DNA of 64,000 nucleotides from Polytrichum commune (GCA_950295325.1 OX485805.1:37683501-37747500); one strand, 5' to 3'; positions 22,618-32,619 are shown, counted from the first letter of the stretch. Notes: generated by a model not told the origin, from the letters alone. Numbers and translations are program-made.

Positions 22618-24021
22618 CAGGGTTGTCTATTGTGTCGTGACGGAGGGTAATCCCGGCATAATGTCGTGCTGTCACGACACGTATCCGTCACGACATTATG
22701 CCGGATGCTGTCTTTATCCTGACGGACTTGAATTTTACCGATTTTTTTGTGTAATTACATTAACCCAATTCAGACACGTAGGATTTACAATGTCCACGTG
22801 TGATGACATGTCAGCAAAGTAAAGGTAAAGTGGGGAAAAATTTACTAGAGCCCGTCCGCCCCCCCGTCCACCCCTCCGTCCGCTCCCCCGTCCGCCCCAG
22901 TTTTTTTCTTTTTCTTTCCCCCCCCCCTTCCCCGTCCGCCCCATTTTTTTAAAAAAAATTCCCCCCCCTCCGTCCGCTCCCGTTCCCCCCCGTCCGCCCC
23001 TCCGTCCGCTCCCCCGTCCGCCCCAGTTTTTTTTTTTTTTTAATTTTTTTAATAAATTTATTTTCCCTTCCCCGTCCGCCCCATTTTTTTTAAAAAAAAT
23101 TTCCCCCCCCTCCGTCCGCTCCCGTTCCCCCCCGTCCGCCCCGTTCCCAACCCCGTCCGCCCCGTTCCCCCCCGTCCGCACCCCGTTCCCCCCCCCGTCC
23201 GCGCCCCGTTCCCCCCCGTCCGCCCCAGTTTTTTTTTTTTTCCCCCCCCCCCCCCCTTTTCCCGTCCGCCCCATTTTTTTAAAAAAAAATTCCCCCCCCC
23301 TCCGTCCGCTCCCGTTCCCCCCCGTCCGCCCCCTTCTCGACCCCGTCCGCCCCGTTCCCGACCCCATCCGCCCCGTTCCCGACCGTTCCCGACCGTTCCC
23401 GACCCCGTCCGCCCCGTTCCCCCCCCGTCCGCGCCCCGTTCCCCCCCCCCGTCTGCGCCCCGTTCCCCCCCGTCCGCCCCTCCGTCCGCCCCATTTTTTT
23501 TAAAAAAATTCCCCCCCCCCTCCGTCCGCTCCCGTTCCCCCCCGTCCGCCCCGTTCCCAACCCCGTCCGCCCCGTTCCCCCCCGTCCGCGCCCCGTTCCC
23601 CCCCCCGTCCGCCCCCATTCCCGACTCCGTCCGCTCCGTTCCCCCCCCCCCGTCCGCTCCGTTCCCGCCCCCGTTCCCGACCCCGTCCGCTCCGTTCCCC
23701 CCCCCACCCCCGTCCGCCCCACCCTCGTCCCCCGTCCGCCCCACACCCTCCTTAGTCGTTTTTTACTACTTTGATTTTAACAAAATGGTAAACAAAATGG
23801 CAAAATGATTTACCTGGCGCTAGGCATATCCACGACCACGTCGGCGTTTTCTGCCACATAGGACGCCACCTTGGCAAGAAGGTAAGTATTTTACCCACCC
23901 TAGTCCGTTCCCCCTATGTTGACCCTACGTGGACCCTATTGTGTCGTGACGGAGGGGTCCGTCACGACACGACACGACATGACGGCACGACACCGTCATG
24001 ACGTCGCGATAGACAACCCTG
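22618..24021. mobile_element. hAT-like non-autonomous transposon, 8-bp TSD
   Basis: The insert is 1404 bases long, starts CAGGGTTGTCTAT and ends ATAGACAACCCTG, a perfect 13-bp inverted repeat. It is flanked by identical 8-bp copies of CTCATTAC at 22610-22617 and 24022-24029. Removing it and one duplicate restores the exon's frame. An 8-bp duplication with CAGGG ends is characteristic of hAT elements. Subterminal copies of TGTCGTGACGG in both orientations crowd both ends, as in hAT transposase-binding regions. No transposase is encoded. Confidence 0.9.
22850..23745. repeat. C-rich minisatellite inside the hAT-like element
   Basis: About 900 bases of irregular repeats of CCCCGTCCGCCCC and CCCGTTCCC with short T and A runs. 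The plus strand is extremely rich in C and poor in G outside the CG of the motif. Long glycine/arginine/threonine-rich frames on the minus strand are by-products of this repeat. Confidence 0.9.
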
Positions 24022-24384
24022 CTCATTACGTTGCTGCACCGGCGGAGGGGGCGTACAGCTCATTGAAAGACAAGAAGACGAAGATAGTCTGTGTGCTGTG
24101 CTTGTACTTCGTGTACAAAGCTGAGCTGCTGAAGGTGCCAAACCATCCTATAGCCCGGATGGAAAAGCTTTTCCAAGTCCCAGAAGGGTTGGGCACCAGC
24201 AGAAGCTTGTACGACGAGGCGAAGTACGCCAACTACCCCGCGGATGAGCTGCGGATGGATTTTTACCTGCGGATGATGAGGACCCTCACGAAGAGGGGGG
24301 ACTTCATCTTCAACGTCTTCGGGGGCTCCAAACCGGTTTTTGCAGCAATGGTAAGAAACTAACCTCGTGGATGTATATGCCTGG

Positions 24385-24439
24385 TTTGGGTCGAGCGACC
24401 CAAACTAGGGCATGCACAGTTTGGGTCGAGCGACCCAAA
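24385..24439. repeat. Two palindromes in an intron (centre AG)
   Basis: Copies at 24385-24404 and 24420-24439, 35 bases apart, in the intron 24351-24520 of the large gene. Both have centre AG. The outer pair is G..T in the first and A..T in the second. Confidence 0.9.
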
Positions 24440-25642
24440 CTAACTATTATTATTTTTTTGGGTGTCATTTTTCCTTATTCTTCATTGGTGATACTAATAC
24501 TATTGATTTGGATTGTGTAGATGTCTGGGTTGAACATCTACTCCTATGTGGAGGATACCGATGTTCAATTCTACAGGACCCAGAAGGCGCTGGCGAAGAG
24601 AATGGACATCCTCGACTGGATACCCGGATCCTACGTCGAAGAGATCGTCGAGGGGGGCGAGAATCCTTTGGATATGGCGAGGCGAATCAACCCGGGTGAA
24701 TTCGCCATGCGCGCCCCCGTTCAATTGCCAGAACCGCTCATCGGGTTGCATCCGGGCAATCCGTCTATGGGAGCAGGTGGTGAGGTTGCGGAGGAGGGGG
24801 AGGAAGAGGAGGATGAGGAGGAAGCAGAGAAAGTGGAGGGGGAGGTCGAGGAAGGGGCAACAGGATTCACTCAAGAATCCGAGGCCCCTCAGCGGAAGAA
24901 GGCCATGCGAGCTGCCACGCCGCAGAGCAAGCTAGTGCCCGTCCTCACGGTGGCCGACGCGAAGGACATGTATTCGAGGGATGCGACGGCCACCTTCAGG
25001 GAGCGGCGAATGTTGAAGGGGAAGAAATTATACAGCGATTATGTGGTGGAGGAGACGATCGCCATAAGCTCCGAGGACGAGGACGACATGGAGCTCGCGA
25101 AGAGGCTGAGGTCGGATCCTGCCTCCCCCACAGCGTTCGCCGGGATGGTGAGGGTGAAACCCGAGGTCCTCACCGTGGAGGAGGCCAATGCGAAGATGCT
25201 CCGGGACGAGGAGCAACGCGTCCGATTGCAAAAGGCCGCCGCCGAGGAGCCCTCGGTCCGCAACGAAGTCGCGGAGTTGAGGGCTCTCCTGTTGGAGCAG
25301 GAGCGGCAAAGGGCGATGGCCCCACCTCCGTCCCAAGCGGACCTGATCACGCAAGTGATCCAGGGCATGCTGGCGCAGGGATTGGTGATGGCTCCCTCGA
25401 GTTCATTCCCTCACTTGCCCGCAGGCTTCCCTCCACAGGATATCCGCCCGCGGCCGGCGCCGCAGCAGTCCTTCAGTTTCGCGCACTTGCTGCAGCCGCA
25501 CGCCCGCCCTTACGCGCCCGTCCAGCAGGTGGACGACCCCAACCTTTGGCGCGTCCCCGGAGCTTCCAGCTCGTTGGCACCCCCGCCGCTCCGGCCTCCC
25601 ATCCTCTCGCCCCCACAACACCAGCGGGACGACCCCCACATG

Positions 25643-25731
25643 TTTGGGTCGTCCGACCCAAACAGTGCCCACGTTGCAGCGTCCCAGAGCGACGCTCGCC
25701 AAGCAGCAGGGTTTGGGTCGGCCGACCCAAA
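25643..25731. repeat. Two palindromes inside coding exon C
   Basis: Copies at 25643-25662 (centre TC, outer pair T..A) and 25712-25731 (centre GC, outer pair G..C). Both are read through in the coding frame as FGSSDPN and FGSADPN. They lie 69 bases apart, a multiple of three, in the proline-rich part of exon C. Confidence 0.9.
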
Positions 25732-26009
25732 CCCCGTCCCCGACCAGACCCCGGTGGACGAGCCCATGTTAGATGTTGAAGGCCCGCAAGGGCCTGGTGA
25801 TACCTCTACTCCTAACCCAGTCGATGAACCAATGCATGATGCGCATGCGGAGGTTGGGTTGGGACAAAGGCCTGACAGTCAGCCTTTGCAGGAGCAGGTT
25901 GCGGCTGACGTCGGAGGCGGCGGTGACAGAGGTGGGGCAACGCACGCGATGCCGGCATCAACGTCGTCGAGGCACGACCAAGGCGAGGTAATGCACTGAC
26001 CCCACTCAG

Positions 26010-26029
26010 TTTGGGTCGGTCGACCCAAA
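26010..26029. repeat. Palindrome copy in intron C-D (centre GT)
   Basis: One perfect copy just downstream of the splice donor at 25988, outer pair A..T. Confidence 0.9.
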
Positions 26030-27331
26030 CTCCCTGGGTCTTTGTCTTCTTGCCTTGGTCGTGTCCCCTACCTACCCTAAACTCACGCACACGTCTCCCC
26101 CCCCCCCCGGCACTCGCGCCCTTCGCCACATCCCCCCGACCATTCGTTCGTCCACATACCCCCCGGCTTGCGACGAAGTCTTCATCACGGCGGCCCGTCT
26201 CTTCAAATTTTGATAGATGTAGATTTAGGCTAGTTTGAACGCATCGTTCAACGCGGCTCCCCCCAATCAAGATGTACATAGAGCATTGTATACAATATAA
26301 TCACCATTTTTTACTCCTATATACTCGTATCCTGTGTTTGAATGTATGTTGTATGCTCTTGCCTCTCTTGTGTCCCTTGTTGCACCCCCTCCAAAATGAA
26401 TCAAATGGTTTTGTGTTTGCACCGAGGACACTCGTTTCTTTAATGCTTCGTTTGGACATAGCATGACATAAGTCGCCCACCGTTTTCTCTCGATCGTATC
26501 CGCAGGGCTCGGAGCATAGCGTAGCGGCTCCCCGACGCTCTTCTCCAAGGAGCAGAGAGGGCAGCGCGGCGGCGCCCCTGATTTTACCCGCCCCGCCCCC
26601 GCGGCCGAAGAAACGATTCCTGGTGTTAGACCTGAACGGGGTCCTCGTCCAATGCGTTCATTGCCCGAGGACCCCCACGGTGCCTTTTTGCAAGCCCGAG
26701 GACGCGAATTACGACGGCCCGCCCACGTTCATAAAGAGCAAGCTAGTTCACCTCCGCCCGTGGCTTCGGACCTTCCTCCAGATGGCCCAACAACGATGGT
26801 GGGTGGTCGTTTGGAGCTCCATGACGGCCGAGAACACCAATGCCGTCGTGGAGTTCATCTTCAAGGGCATCGAGCCCCCCTGCATGGTCCTAGCACAGGA
26901 AGCCTGTAGAATATTGTACACACCGGACGGCAAAGTCGTCAAAAAACCAAACAACCCCGCTTCCCCCCAATACCTCAAGGTCTTGAAGCCCATTTTTTGG
27001 GACCAACGGCCGTCCTTGATAGGCGTCCCCTACGACGTCCGTCCCACCCGCGAGAACACGCTCATGGTGGACGACAGCGCCGCAAAGAACATGTTGAACC
27101 CGACGGCCAACCTCATAGTTTGCCCTACCTGGACGGTCGAGAAGGTCCGGGACCGATTTTTGTTAGACCTTGGTAAATACCTCTAGGCGCTCTGCGGAAG
27201 CGGACTGCCCGTAAACAATTTTGTTAGGAACAATCCGATAGGCGAGAGATACTTGGATCCACGAGACCATTTGTACAGAGAGTTGTTATCTCACGCGAAA
27301 TTTAACAAGCTCATTTGAGACACTACGTGTG

Positions 27332-27390
27332 TTTGTATGTGTATGTATGTATGTGTGTGTGTGTGTGTGTGTGTGTGGGCGCGCGCGCGC
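27332..27390. repeat. (GT)n then (GC)n alternating tract
   Basis: Nearly continuous alternating purine-pyrimidine sequence: GTATGTGTATG, a long GT run, then GGGCGCGCGCGCGC. It lies in the intron after the FCP1-like domain and has the composition that favours Z-DNA. Confidence 0.9.
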
Positions 27391-28404
27391 CCTTTCATTT
27401 TGTGTAGTATATGCTTCATATGTATCTTGATTTTCACGCGCTCTATCAAACCCTCCTCCCTTGGGTTTTGTTTCGTTTCCTTTTTTACGCCAGCGTTTGG
27501 AGCCCTCGATTGACATCGTCAGCGAGTCGGACTTGGGGAGCTTCTTCTACGAGACCGTCTACGACGCCGCGTCGACCATTGACTACTCCAAGGAGCCTCT
27601 TGACGCCGGCGTCGTCGATAGCCCCCCACCCAAGCAAATCTTCCGGCGATCTGCGTCCCCGTCGCCGCTCAAGGGCATAAATCGCAAATGCGTCCGGACA
27701 TCCCCCTCTCGGCCTGGCGGCAGTAGTACACCTCAACGGCGGCTGCGGATGGACGCTCGGCCAACGAAGAGTGGAACCCTTCCTATTCCTTTGCGGGACG
27801 CATTGCCCCTCCTCGCCGACTCCAACGGGAACGCCCCCGGTGACAAGGTGAACCCCCCCCCCCCCTAAACATGGTTATCCGCGCATTACAATCATCCAGC
27901 ACTTAAAAAATGAACGTGTGACACGTTTGGGTCTTCCTCCCTAAACTAACACGTGTGCTCTTGCATTCACGCGTTGCAAGTTGCTCCCACCCGTAGACCA
28001 ATGCGGGCTAGTGCGTCCGTCGAGTTGGAGCGTTTCTACTCCATGACCAGAAATGCAAGACAGTCCACTTCATCGTATTCGAATTCTTCGTCGTATAATT
28101 CGGGCGGCCGACGGAATCCAAAATGTGTTATAGAGGGCGGTCAACCCAAAAATGGCTATAGTCGCGGGGCGGAGATTTTCAGGAATGTTGAAGCAATGCG
28201 AGCAAAAGAAGCCGCAGCAAAAGAAAAAAAAGCAAAAGAAAAAAAAGCAAATGAGATAGAGGCAGTCTCCGAGGCTAGATAGGCCATAGTAGGCGTAGGG
28301 TTTTGGACCATAGGCAATATGATTTTGGGTCGCACTATCCAATGGATGTGTGGTGTTAGCATGCTATGCATTTTACGTGCCATACTTTGTTTTTTTTTTG
28401 TTTT

Positions 28405-28745
28405 TTTTGCAATAATATAAGTGTCACATGATTTTGCCTTCAATATGGTCTAAGGTTTGGAGTGCCTTATTGTGTGCATTAATATGAATGTTTTAAGATT
28501 TCCCCTTCAATAAGATCTATGGTTTGGAGTGCCCTACCTAAACCATACATTACAAGCTCTCATATTTTGTGTGCATTAATATGAATGTTTCAAGATTTTC
28601 CCTTCAATAAGATCTATGGTTTGGATTGCCCTACCTAAACCATATTCATACAAGCTCTCATATTTTGTGTGCATTAATATGAATGTTTTAAGATGTCCCC
28701 TTCAATTTGGTCTAAGGTTTCGATTGCCCACCCTAAACCATCACA
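28405..28745 (+). repeat. Tandem repeat of 97-98 bp, about 3.3 copies
   Basis: Units start at ATGAATGTTT at 28484, 28581 and 28679, with a partial copy before. Each contains an imperfect palindrome GGTTTGGAGTGCCCTACCTAAACC-like segment split around GTGCCC, followed by CTCATATTTTGTGTGCATTAAT. Confidence 0.85.
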
Positions 28746-29529
28746 AATATGAGTTATTAATGGGGTTCTTGGTCTAAACACCTGCTTCAAAGTGTTCGCA
28801 TCTTACAACTTTCACCAATATGTGTTCCATTTATCCTTGTTCTTATTTCTATGAATGTCTCAAAATGCCCAAAAAGTCTCAATTTAACGAATATAGTGTT
28901 ATTTGCTCGACGTCACATCCTTAGGCGTAAAATAACGAGCAAATCAAAACCTCTCATGCTACGCCGAAAAGTATAAATAAAAATACCTTCAATACAATTA
29001 TAAAAGGTGTCCATAATTAGATATAATAGGCGCATTTTTTGCAAGTTTGAACGAGTTCATTCGGCTCAAAGTGTAAGAGAGAAAAAATCTCCCCACAACA
29101 ATGATGAAATTATTTGACTTCGTAATCCGTTTGGAGAATGCGAGGAAGTTAGGAAGCTGATCACGCCAAAAAATCAAATCAAACGGCCAGAAATAGTCGA
29201 CATGAAAGATGTGAATAAAAAATAATTATGCTTCAAGTGAGGCAAGGCCGGCAATATTATATGAGAATATCGCAAAAATGCGAATAGAGGTGGGAAGACA
29301 AAATTGATATTTATCATGATTGTACCATCGAAAATACAAATTGAAAAGTATAACGTCACTTTGGTCAAAAAAAATATTTAACTATAAGCGGTGGTACTAA
29401 GTGTTTGAAAACTTAAGTCTAAGATTACATGTAGTTGAAGGTGGCTTTGACTCTATGTTCTCTTTGATAAACCTAAGCAGAAAGTGATCGATTCTTAAAA
29501 AAAAGTCAAGTAATGAAACTAACGTAACT
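28746..29529. other. Intergenic, no gene seen
   Basis: AT-rich sequence without recognisable coding potential, repeats or RNA genes. Confidence 0.4.
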
Positions 29530-30018
29530 ATGTTGCTTGATACAAGAGTCATAATTTTTTTCATGATATTGGCATACGCAAAAAGGTTGAAGGCGGAGGT
29601 GGTATACACAACCTTGCCGGTGAAGGTGAACTTTGTACAAAGATATTATCAAGCGGTGCAAGTTGCTCTAGACGTGCGGTACAAAATGAATACGGTGAAA
29701 TTCAAAGAAGATTTGATGATTTGCATGTTAGGTAGCGTTAATGTGATATTAAATATATTCTTGCACTATTATGGAATAGAAGTTAGGCAAAGGCCTAACA
29801 TTCATGTTGTGATGGTCGGTTTAGATGGAAAACCGAGGCCGTTGCCATTCACTAGAATAGTGAGACTACATGGATTACGATTCAATTTATTATCGTTGCG
29901 AGACCTCTATGAGGAGCAACACCAACTCCAGCACAAGAACATCAGTAGAAACAGAGTCGGAACAGCACCAGCACCAAAACCAATAACAGAACACCAACAC
30001 CAGCACCAGCACCAGTAA
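29530..30018 (+). CDS. Unrecognised 162-codon frame, possibly a relic
   Basis: An open frame with balanced composition for its first 130 residues (for example HVVMVGLDGKPRPLPFTRIV). It then runs into a histidine/glutamine repeat made by a CACCAG microsatellite. No family recognised. It may be a transposon fragment; its isolation within repeats makes a functional gene doubtful. Confidence 0.25.
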   Translation: MLLDTRVIIFFMILAYAKRLKAEVVYTTLPVKVNFVQRYYQAVQVALDVRYKMNTVKFKEDLMICMLGSVNVILNIFLHYYGIEVRQRPNIHVVMVGLDGKPRPLPFTRIVRLHGLRFNLLSLRDLYEEQHQLQHKNISRNRVGTAPAPKPITEHQHQHQHQ

Positions 30019-30300
30019 CAAAACATCAACACCAGAAGAAGAAGAAGAATAATAATAATACCAATAAGAAAATAAATAAGTAATTGAACACAATAATACC
30101 AACACTAGTAATAGTAGCACTACTAGTAGTAGCAACACCACTAGCAACAACAACAACAAAATATTAGTAACTAGATCTAGTAACACCAACACTAGCAAGA
30201 CTAGTAGTATCAACATCAATAGCAACACATGAGCAAGAACAATACAAGAGAATCAACAATAGTAACAACAACAACAACAATACACAACCACCAACAAAAG
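30019..30300. repeat. Trinucleotide microsatellite tract
   Basis: Interspersed runs of AAC, AGA, AAT, AGT/AGC and CAC repeats, with no gene. Leucine/serine-rich minus-strand frames here are artefacts of the repeats. Confidence 0.8.
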
Positions 30301-30392
30301 AAAGAAGGGGAAAAAAAATCCTAATGTGTGACTTTGGTAGCTTAAGTATTGTATAATTAGGATGGTGGCTCACCTTAAATAACTAGGGCAGA

Positions 30393-30545
30393 CCCTGTGC
30401 GTTAACGCACGAGGTCTATGTGCCCAGTTGGAGGCCTAGCAAAGTTGCGCGCATAGACCTTGTACGCTAATGCACAGGGTTTGTTCGTCTGGCTACATGT
30501 GGTTTGAAAGTTTCCAGCGCCGACCCTATGCGTTAACTTACAGGA
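30393..30545. repeat. Second palindrome family, three copies
   Basis: Copies of a 22-bp palindrome made of CCCTGTGCGTT and its reverse complement start at 30393, 30458 and 30524 (65-66 bp spacing), each with a few mismatches. The interval between the first two carries inverted GGTCTATG / CATAGACC flanks. Confidence 0.8.
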
Positions 30546-30962
30546 TTAATATCATTTTTTTATTTTTTTTAAATCTGGATTTAGTAGATTTGCCAAAACT
30601 TGTAAAATCTATAAATAATACAAATCATGTCCATATATATATATATTTGTATATTATCTAAATTTCCATAGCTACAATATTTTCTTTGAAATCATTTCTC
30701 TTATTCATTCTTCTATGTATTTCATTGTTTTTGGCCACCTCGTATATTTTAAGTTTGCGGGCACAAAAAAATTTCCTACTGTTTCTTATGATTTTCTAGC
30801 CCTGTCACGTATTGTATCAATATTTTAGCACACACATTCCTCATTTTCTGCATTCTAACCTCATTTTCGCCAAATTTCTTGCTCCAACCTTCCATACGTC
30901 GTTTCAAATTCATACAATAGGTATTTTTTTTACTTCTCGGCTCTTCAAGTCGTTGGCACATA

Positions 30963-31305
30963 CCCTGTGTGTTAACGCACAGGGTTTTCCCTCCTAACTT
31001 TCAAGCTCACTTACTTGCCACCACATACATTATACATCAATGTACAGGGTTCTCACCTAATTTATAAGCTTTCGAAGTCGTTGTCATATACATTGTGCGT
31101 CAACGCAAAAGGTTTTTTATTTTAATTTATAACTCTCCAAGTCGTTGTCATATACCATGTATGTTAACGCACAGGGCATGTGGTAGCGACTTAGAGAAGT
31201 TATAAGTTAGAATGAAAAACCCTGTGCGTTGACGTATAGGGTTTTCCCTCCTAACTTTTAAGCTCTTTTATCCGTCCCATTTACCATGTGCGTTAACGCA
31301 CATGG
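30963..31305. repeat. Second palindrome family, six copies at 64 bp
   Basis: Copies start at 30963, 31028, 31091, 31155, 31220 and 31284 (spacing 63-65). The one at 30963 has a single mismatch. The last reads CCATGTGCGTT plus its perfect complement, so the C-to-A change in one arm is matched in the other. Around 31100-31240 the spacer flips orientation, producing a long imperfect hairpin centred on the copy at 31155. Confidence 0.85.
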
Positions 31306-32619
31306 TTCACTTCAGTAACATTTTCATTTTAAACCGTTCAACAATTTGTACTTAAACGTAAATGTTATATTCTACCTCATCTTCATTCAATGTACTATCA
31401 AATTATATGATAGTGAAGCTAACTTACTTTTTTGTTTGTTCTGTTTTTTTAACTCGTCTTCATTTCCGACTCTGATATACGATCATCTGCATGCTCTTTG
31501 CTCTTTGCACCTTCATCATCCTCCATCGCCAATATCGATATTGTATCAAAATCCAGTGTCTTCACAATTTCTTCTATTATATTCAAAATGATATTTTTCC
31601 CTTCCCTACTTGCATTCTTCTTTCCTACACTCAGTCTGAACCTCTCTTTCTTAGAAGTAAAATACAAAGCTTTCCTACGTCTTCTCTTCCGCCTCACTAG
31701 TGTTCTCTCTACATTCTCCACCATCATTGGTATTTATGATATGTCCTCTACCACTTCACTTTCATACATTCTTCTAGTGTTTATATTTCACATAAACTTG
31801 GCGCATATTACGATCATCCGTGTTATAATTGGCATCTAATGACCAAGTTATTTCAATGCATCTTTCATTCTACTTCTATTTTATTATATCCACCAAATTT
31901 TCTCTGATATCCCAACCTTCCACATCCACTTCTTTCTATTCATAATGGCCAATTATTTACTTTCCCGGCCAAATTTAATTGTTCATGCATCTACATCCAG
32001 CCTACATAGTCACATTTTAAAAGTTAAAACTCTGCCAACTTATTTACAATTGGACGTCGTTTTTTCTATGATATCCGTACCCGCATTTTTCCCATGTGGT
32101 AATCTTATATTACACAACTCCTTTATGGGTTCGAATTTCCTATGGCTTAGTTTCTAAAGGAGGTATTTTTTCGAATCTAGTTTAGGATTCTATGCTTACT
32201 TGCAAATATTCCCTTACTACTATTATGATTTGTCTCCTTCTGTATTATTAGATACTATGGTATTACATGTTTTCATTTCCATTCATTATTATATTATACA
32301 TCACCCAATACAAAAGCAACATTGATCCAATATTATTGTGATGTGTTGTTCATCTATTTCTTGTTCTCCATGGCTATCATTAGAACTCATTGATCTTTTG
32401 TTCCTTTCATTTTGCCACTTCAAGATGATGGTCATGTGGATGTCTCGGAGGATTTGCTTAGTTTGAGATTCAACCTCTAGATAGGAATCATGTATTTAGA
32501 ACAGAAGATGTACTATGCAGATGGAGAGGTGTATGAAATGATTTTGGTTTAGAAAAACAAAACTGAAGTTGATTTTATGTGGATCTTAGAACCTGGTTCA
32601 TTTAGGATGATAGGTCGTT
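31306..32619. other. AT-rich, no gene supported
   Basis: Pyrimidine-rich AT sequence. The overlapping frames at 31346-31839 look like composition artefacts. The part just before 32620 may be decayed gypsy pol but shows no motif I can name. Confidence 0.4.

Larger units (their letters stand above)
19941..28282 (+). pseudogene. Broken ParB-like / MTase-like / FCP1-like fusion gene
   Basis: Exons A 19941-21290, B 21607-24350 (cut by an insertion at 22618-24029), C 24521-25987, D 26506-27318, E 27494-27847 and F about 27980-28282 have good splice signals, and A-D join in frame. Exon A ends in a ParB-like domain: VNIAQCHLAPP, TIVVMP, then IDGQHSVEASKKI (codons 354-366). Exon B crosses into C with VFGGSKPVFAAM then GLNIYSYVED, which resembles motif I of DNA methyltransferases but with a changed glycine loop; no DPPY box is seen. 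Exon C is acidic, coiled and proline-rich. Exon D is an FCP1-like HAD phosphatase domain: LDLNGVL (D1425, with N in place of the second Asp), VVWSSM and LMVDDSAAKN. TAG codons at 21072-21074 and 27184-27186 interrupt clearly continuing coding sequence. The E-to-F junction is out of phase. Function unknown; the domain calls are by motif only. Confidence 0.6.

Noticed and set aside
22735-23746. Long glycine/arginine-rich minus-strand frames
   Set aside because: They come entirely from the C-rich minisatellite inside the hAT-like element.
19941-27318. TAG reassigned to glutamine in this nuclear genome
   Set aside because: The clathrin (1695 codons) and BRCT (about 1309 codons) genes contain no in-frame TAG, so the two TAGs in the repeat-like gene are best read as mutations.
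31346-31839. Overlapping plus-strand frames rich in Phe, Ser and Leu
   Set aside because: Composition reflects the T/C-rich strand; no motif, start context or splice support.
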